From contig JAOAGX010000116.1 of NCBI GenBank assembly GCA_026415535.1, positions 1-6,785 on the forward strand: DNA of 6,785 bases, written 5' to 3'. A model generated the notes under the pieces. That model saw only the letters and a program-made list of their open reading frames with translations. It had not been told where the DNA came from and ran no database searches. This stretch comes from Armatimonadota bacterium (lineage in GTDB: Bacteria; Armatimonadota; UBA5829). Made by a program: the position numbers and the translations under genes. Shown here piece after piece: positions 5,451 to 6,785 of this stretch; the stretch's first letter is position 1; each line of letters starts with the position of its first letter.

Positions 5451-6785
5451 CTACAACACTTTAAGAACCACCATTGCAACATCGTCGCGAACGCGGCCGT
5501 TGGCAAACTCGATGAGTCTATCGTGAATGCAATCGGCAATTTTCTGCGCTCGCGACTGGGCACACTTGGTCAATATTTTAACCACGGAGTCCCTGCCGAA
5601 CCGTTGGCCGTCTTGTTTTGCGGCATCAGTAAGTCCGTCAGTGAATAATACGAGAACGTCGCCTGGTTGAAGATCTACCTCACGCTCCTCATAGATTACT
5701 CCGGCTTTTACACCGAGAAGAATCCCATCCGCAGAAAGCGTTGCCACGCTTCCATCCCTAACCCTGTAAAGCAAGGCAGGCTCGCATCCACCATTGGCAT
5801 ATCGCAACTTGCCGCGCTCTAGATCCACAACACCATAAAAAGTACTAATGAATACCTCTGCCGCTGTGCTTTCGCAGATCAGATTGTTCGTCTTGGTCAG
5901 CACCTCAGCCGGAGAGTGGCACTCGCGTGCGTAGGCCCGCAAAACGTGCTTGCCCATCGTCGTGTGCTGAGCAGCCTCCACATCGCTTCCAGACACGTCC
6001 GAAAGAACAACACCAACCAGCCTTGGACCAATGCAGACGAAGTCGTAGTAGTCTCCGCCAACTTCCCTTGCCGGAAGATATTTGTGGCCTATGTCGAGAC
6101 CGTCTATCTGAGGAATGCTCGAAGGAACCAACCTCTGCTGGAGCATCGACGCGATCCGATAGGTCTGCTGATATACCCTGGCGTTGTAAATCGCAACTCC
6201 TGCAAGCTCACAAAGAGGCCCAATGACCGCTCGTTGCGATTGGGGAAACACACGTGTCTGCTTAGAGAAACCCACCGCTACAGCCACAAGCTTGCCGTGG
6301 TTCTTCAGTGGCAGTCCGATCGCCGAAACCAAGCCCGCCTCACGAGAGGCATCCGTAGCAAGAGCCGGTGACGTGTTGACATCTCGAACCAACAACCTCC
6401 TGCCCGTCTCCTTCACTCGCCACGCAAGCGGAGCAGCCAAATCGTAGTAAACGTATTTATGCCTAGCCTTCAAACCAGAGCCTGATCCAAATCTCAACCT
6501 GCCGCTTAGTTCGTCTACCAGTAGAATTACACACACGTCAAGTTGAAGAACCTTGCATATCTCGTTTCCTAGCCTGCGAAGGCGCTCTTCCAAGTTCAGG
6601 CTCGAGGTCACTGTCTTGGAAATTTGCAGCAAACTGCCAAGTTGCTGAGTGCGCCGGTGAACGCGAGCGTAAAGCCGGGCATTTTCAATCGCAACGGCCA
6701 TCTGGTTTGCTATAGTTTGCAAAAGTTCGAGATCACGCTCATCGAACAGCCGTCCTGCACGAACCGTGTTTACATTCAGCACTCC
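5451..6785 (-). CDS. GAF-GAF-SpoIIE (PP2C) serine phosphatase, 5' end missing
   Basis: The 444 visible residues are the C-terminal part of a multidomain sensor phosphatase of the RsbU/SpoIIE kind; the start lies beyond the right edge. Residues 1-40 are the tail of one GAF domain (GVLNV ... ANQMAVAIENARLY). Residues ~55-205 form a second, complete GAF domain, followed by the usual linker with LQQRLVPSSIPQI. The phosphatase domain covers ~230-444. Metal-binding aspartates are present in GGDYYD (D245, D248), SDVSG (D263), TDGLTDA (D383) and the DD pair at 434-435, so activity is likely. Differences from the usual pattern are SDVSGSD for GDVSGKG, and NGGCEP where NAGHNP is common. Such enzymes dephosphorylate STAS anti-anti-sigma proteins, and the GAF domains sense small ligands or redox signals. 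The RsbW-like gene downstream is the matching kinase type. No membrane segment is seen in the visible part. Confidence 0.93.
   Translation of the reverse strand, partial: GVLNVNTVRAGRLFDERDLELLQTIANQMAVAIENARLYARVHRRTQQLGSLLQISKTVTSSLNLEERLRRLGNEICKVLQLDVCVILLVDELSGRLRFGSGSGLKARHKYVYYDLAAPLAWRVKETGRRLLVRDVNTSPALATDASREAGLVSAIGLPLKNHGKLVAVAVGFSKQTRVFPQSQRAVIGPLCELAGVAIYNARVYQQTYRIASMLQQRLVPSSIPQIDGLDIGHKYLPAREVGGDYYDFVCIGPRLVGVVLSDVSGSDVEAAQHTTMGKHVLRAYARECHSPAEVLTKTNNLICESTAAEVFISTFYGVVDLERGKLRYANGGCEPALLYRVRDGSVATLSADGILLGVKAGVIYEEREVDLQPGDVLVLFTDGLTDAAKQDGQRFGRDSVVKILTKCAQSRAQKIADCIHDRLIEFANGRVRDDVAMVVLKVL

Noticed and set aside
5381..5563. 61-residue N-terminal extension of the RsbW-like protein
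   Set aside because: It overlaps the phosphatase gene, is unlike the family N terminus, and ATG 5380 has a usable ribosome binding site.

Overview
The window is a protein-dense piece of a bacterial chromosome, about 90% coding. The left two thirds (1-4724, + strand) is the distal part of an arginine biosynthesis cluster in the order argD-argF-argG-argH, covering acetylornithine to arginine. The right third (4904-6785, - strand) is a convergent signalling pair: a GAF/SpoIIE-type PP2C phosphatase, cut by the right edge, followed by an RsbW-like anti-sigma kinase. I see no rRNA, tRNA, CRISPR array, insertion sequence or prophage gene.

The outstanding feature is the argF gene (430-1848). It encodes one continuous 472-residue protein whose first ~142 residues are a complete, duplicated ClpC-type Clp_N domain, joined by a ~23-residue linker to a full-length ornithine carbamoyltransferase. 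The Clp_N part keeps the positions that in Bacillus ClpC bind phosphoarginine (Thr6/Glu31 and Thr81/Glu106 here). This suggests a link between arginine synthesis and phosphoarginine sensing or Clp-dependent protein turnover. The link is a hypothesis; the fusion itself is read directly from the sequence.

Region by region: 1-401 is the 3' part of argD, broken by a frameshift with loss of about 40 codons. The Clp_N-OTCase fusion starts 28 bases after the argD stop, behind a strong GGAGG. argG (1939-3132) looks intact. A 197-base gap with an orphan ribosome-binding-site-like sequence precedes argH (3330-4724), which also looks intact. The 179-base convergent gap 4725-4903 holds three degenerate repeat units, one forming a perfect 7-bp hairpin. 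The RsbW-like kinase (4904-5380) has substitutions in its ATP-binding G1 box. The phosphatase (5451-6785) keeps its metal-binding aspartates.

Organism: the lineage cannot be fixed from this window. SpoIIE/RsbW partner switching, ClpC-type N-domains and strong GGAGG sites fit a Gram-positive-like or related phylum such as Armatimonadota, Chloroflexota or Bacillota. The Armatimonadota suggestion is only an impression. ArgF, ArgG and ArgH together convert ornithine through citrulline and argininosuccinate to arginine. The two minus-strand genes belong to a stress or sigma-factor control pathway with no visible mechanistic tie to the arg genes.
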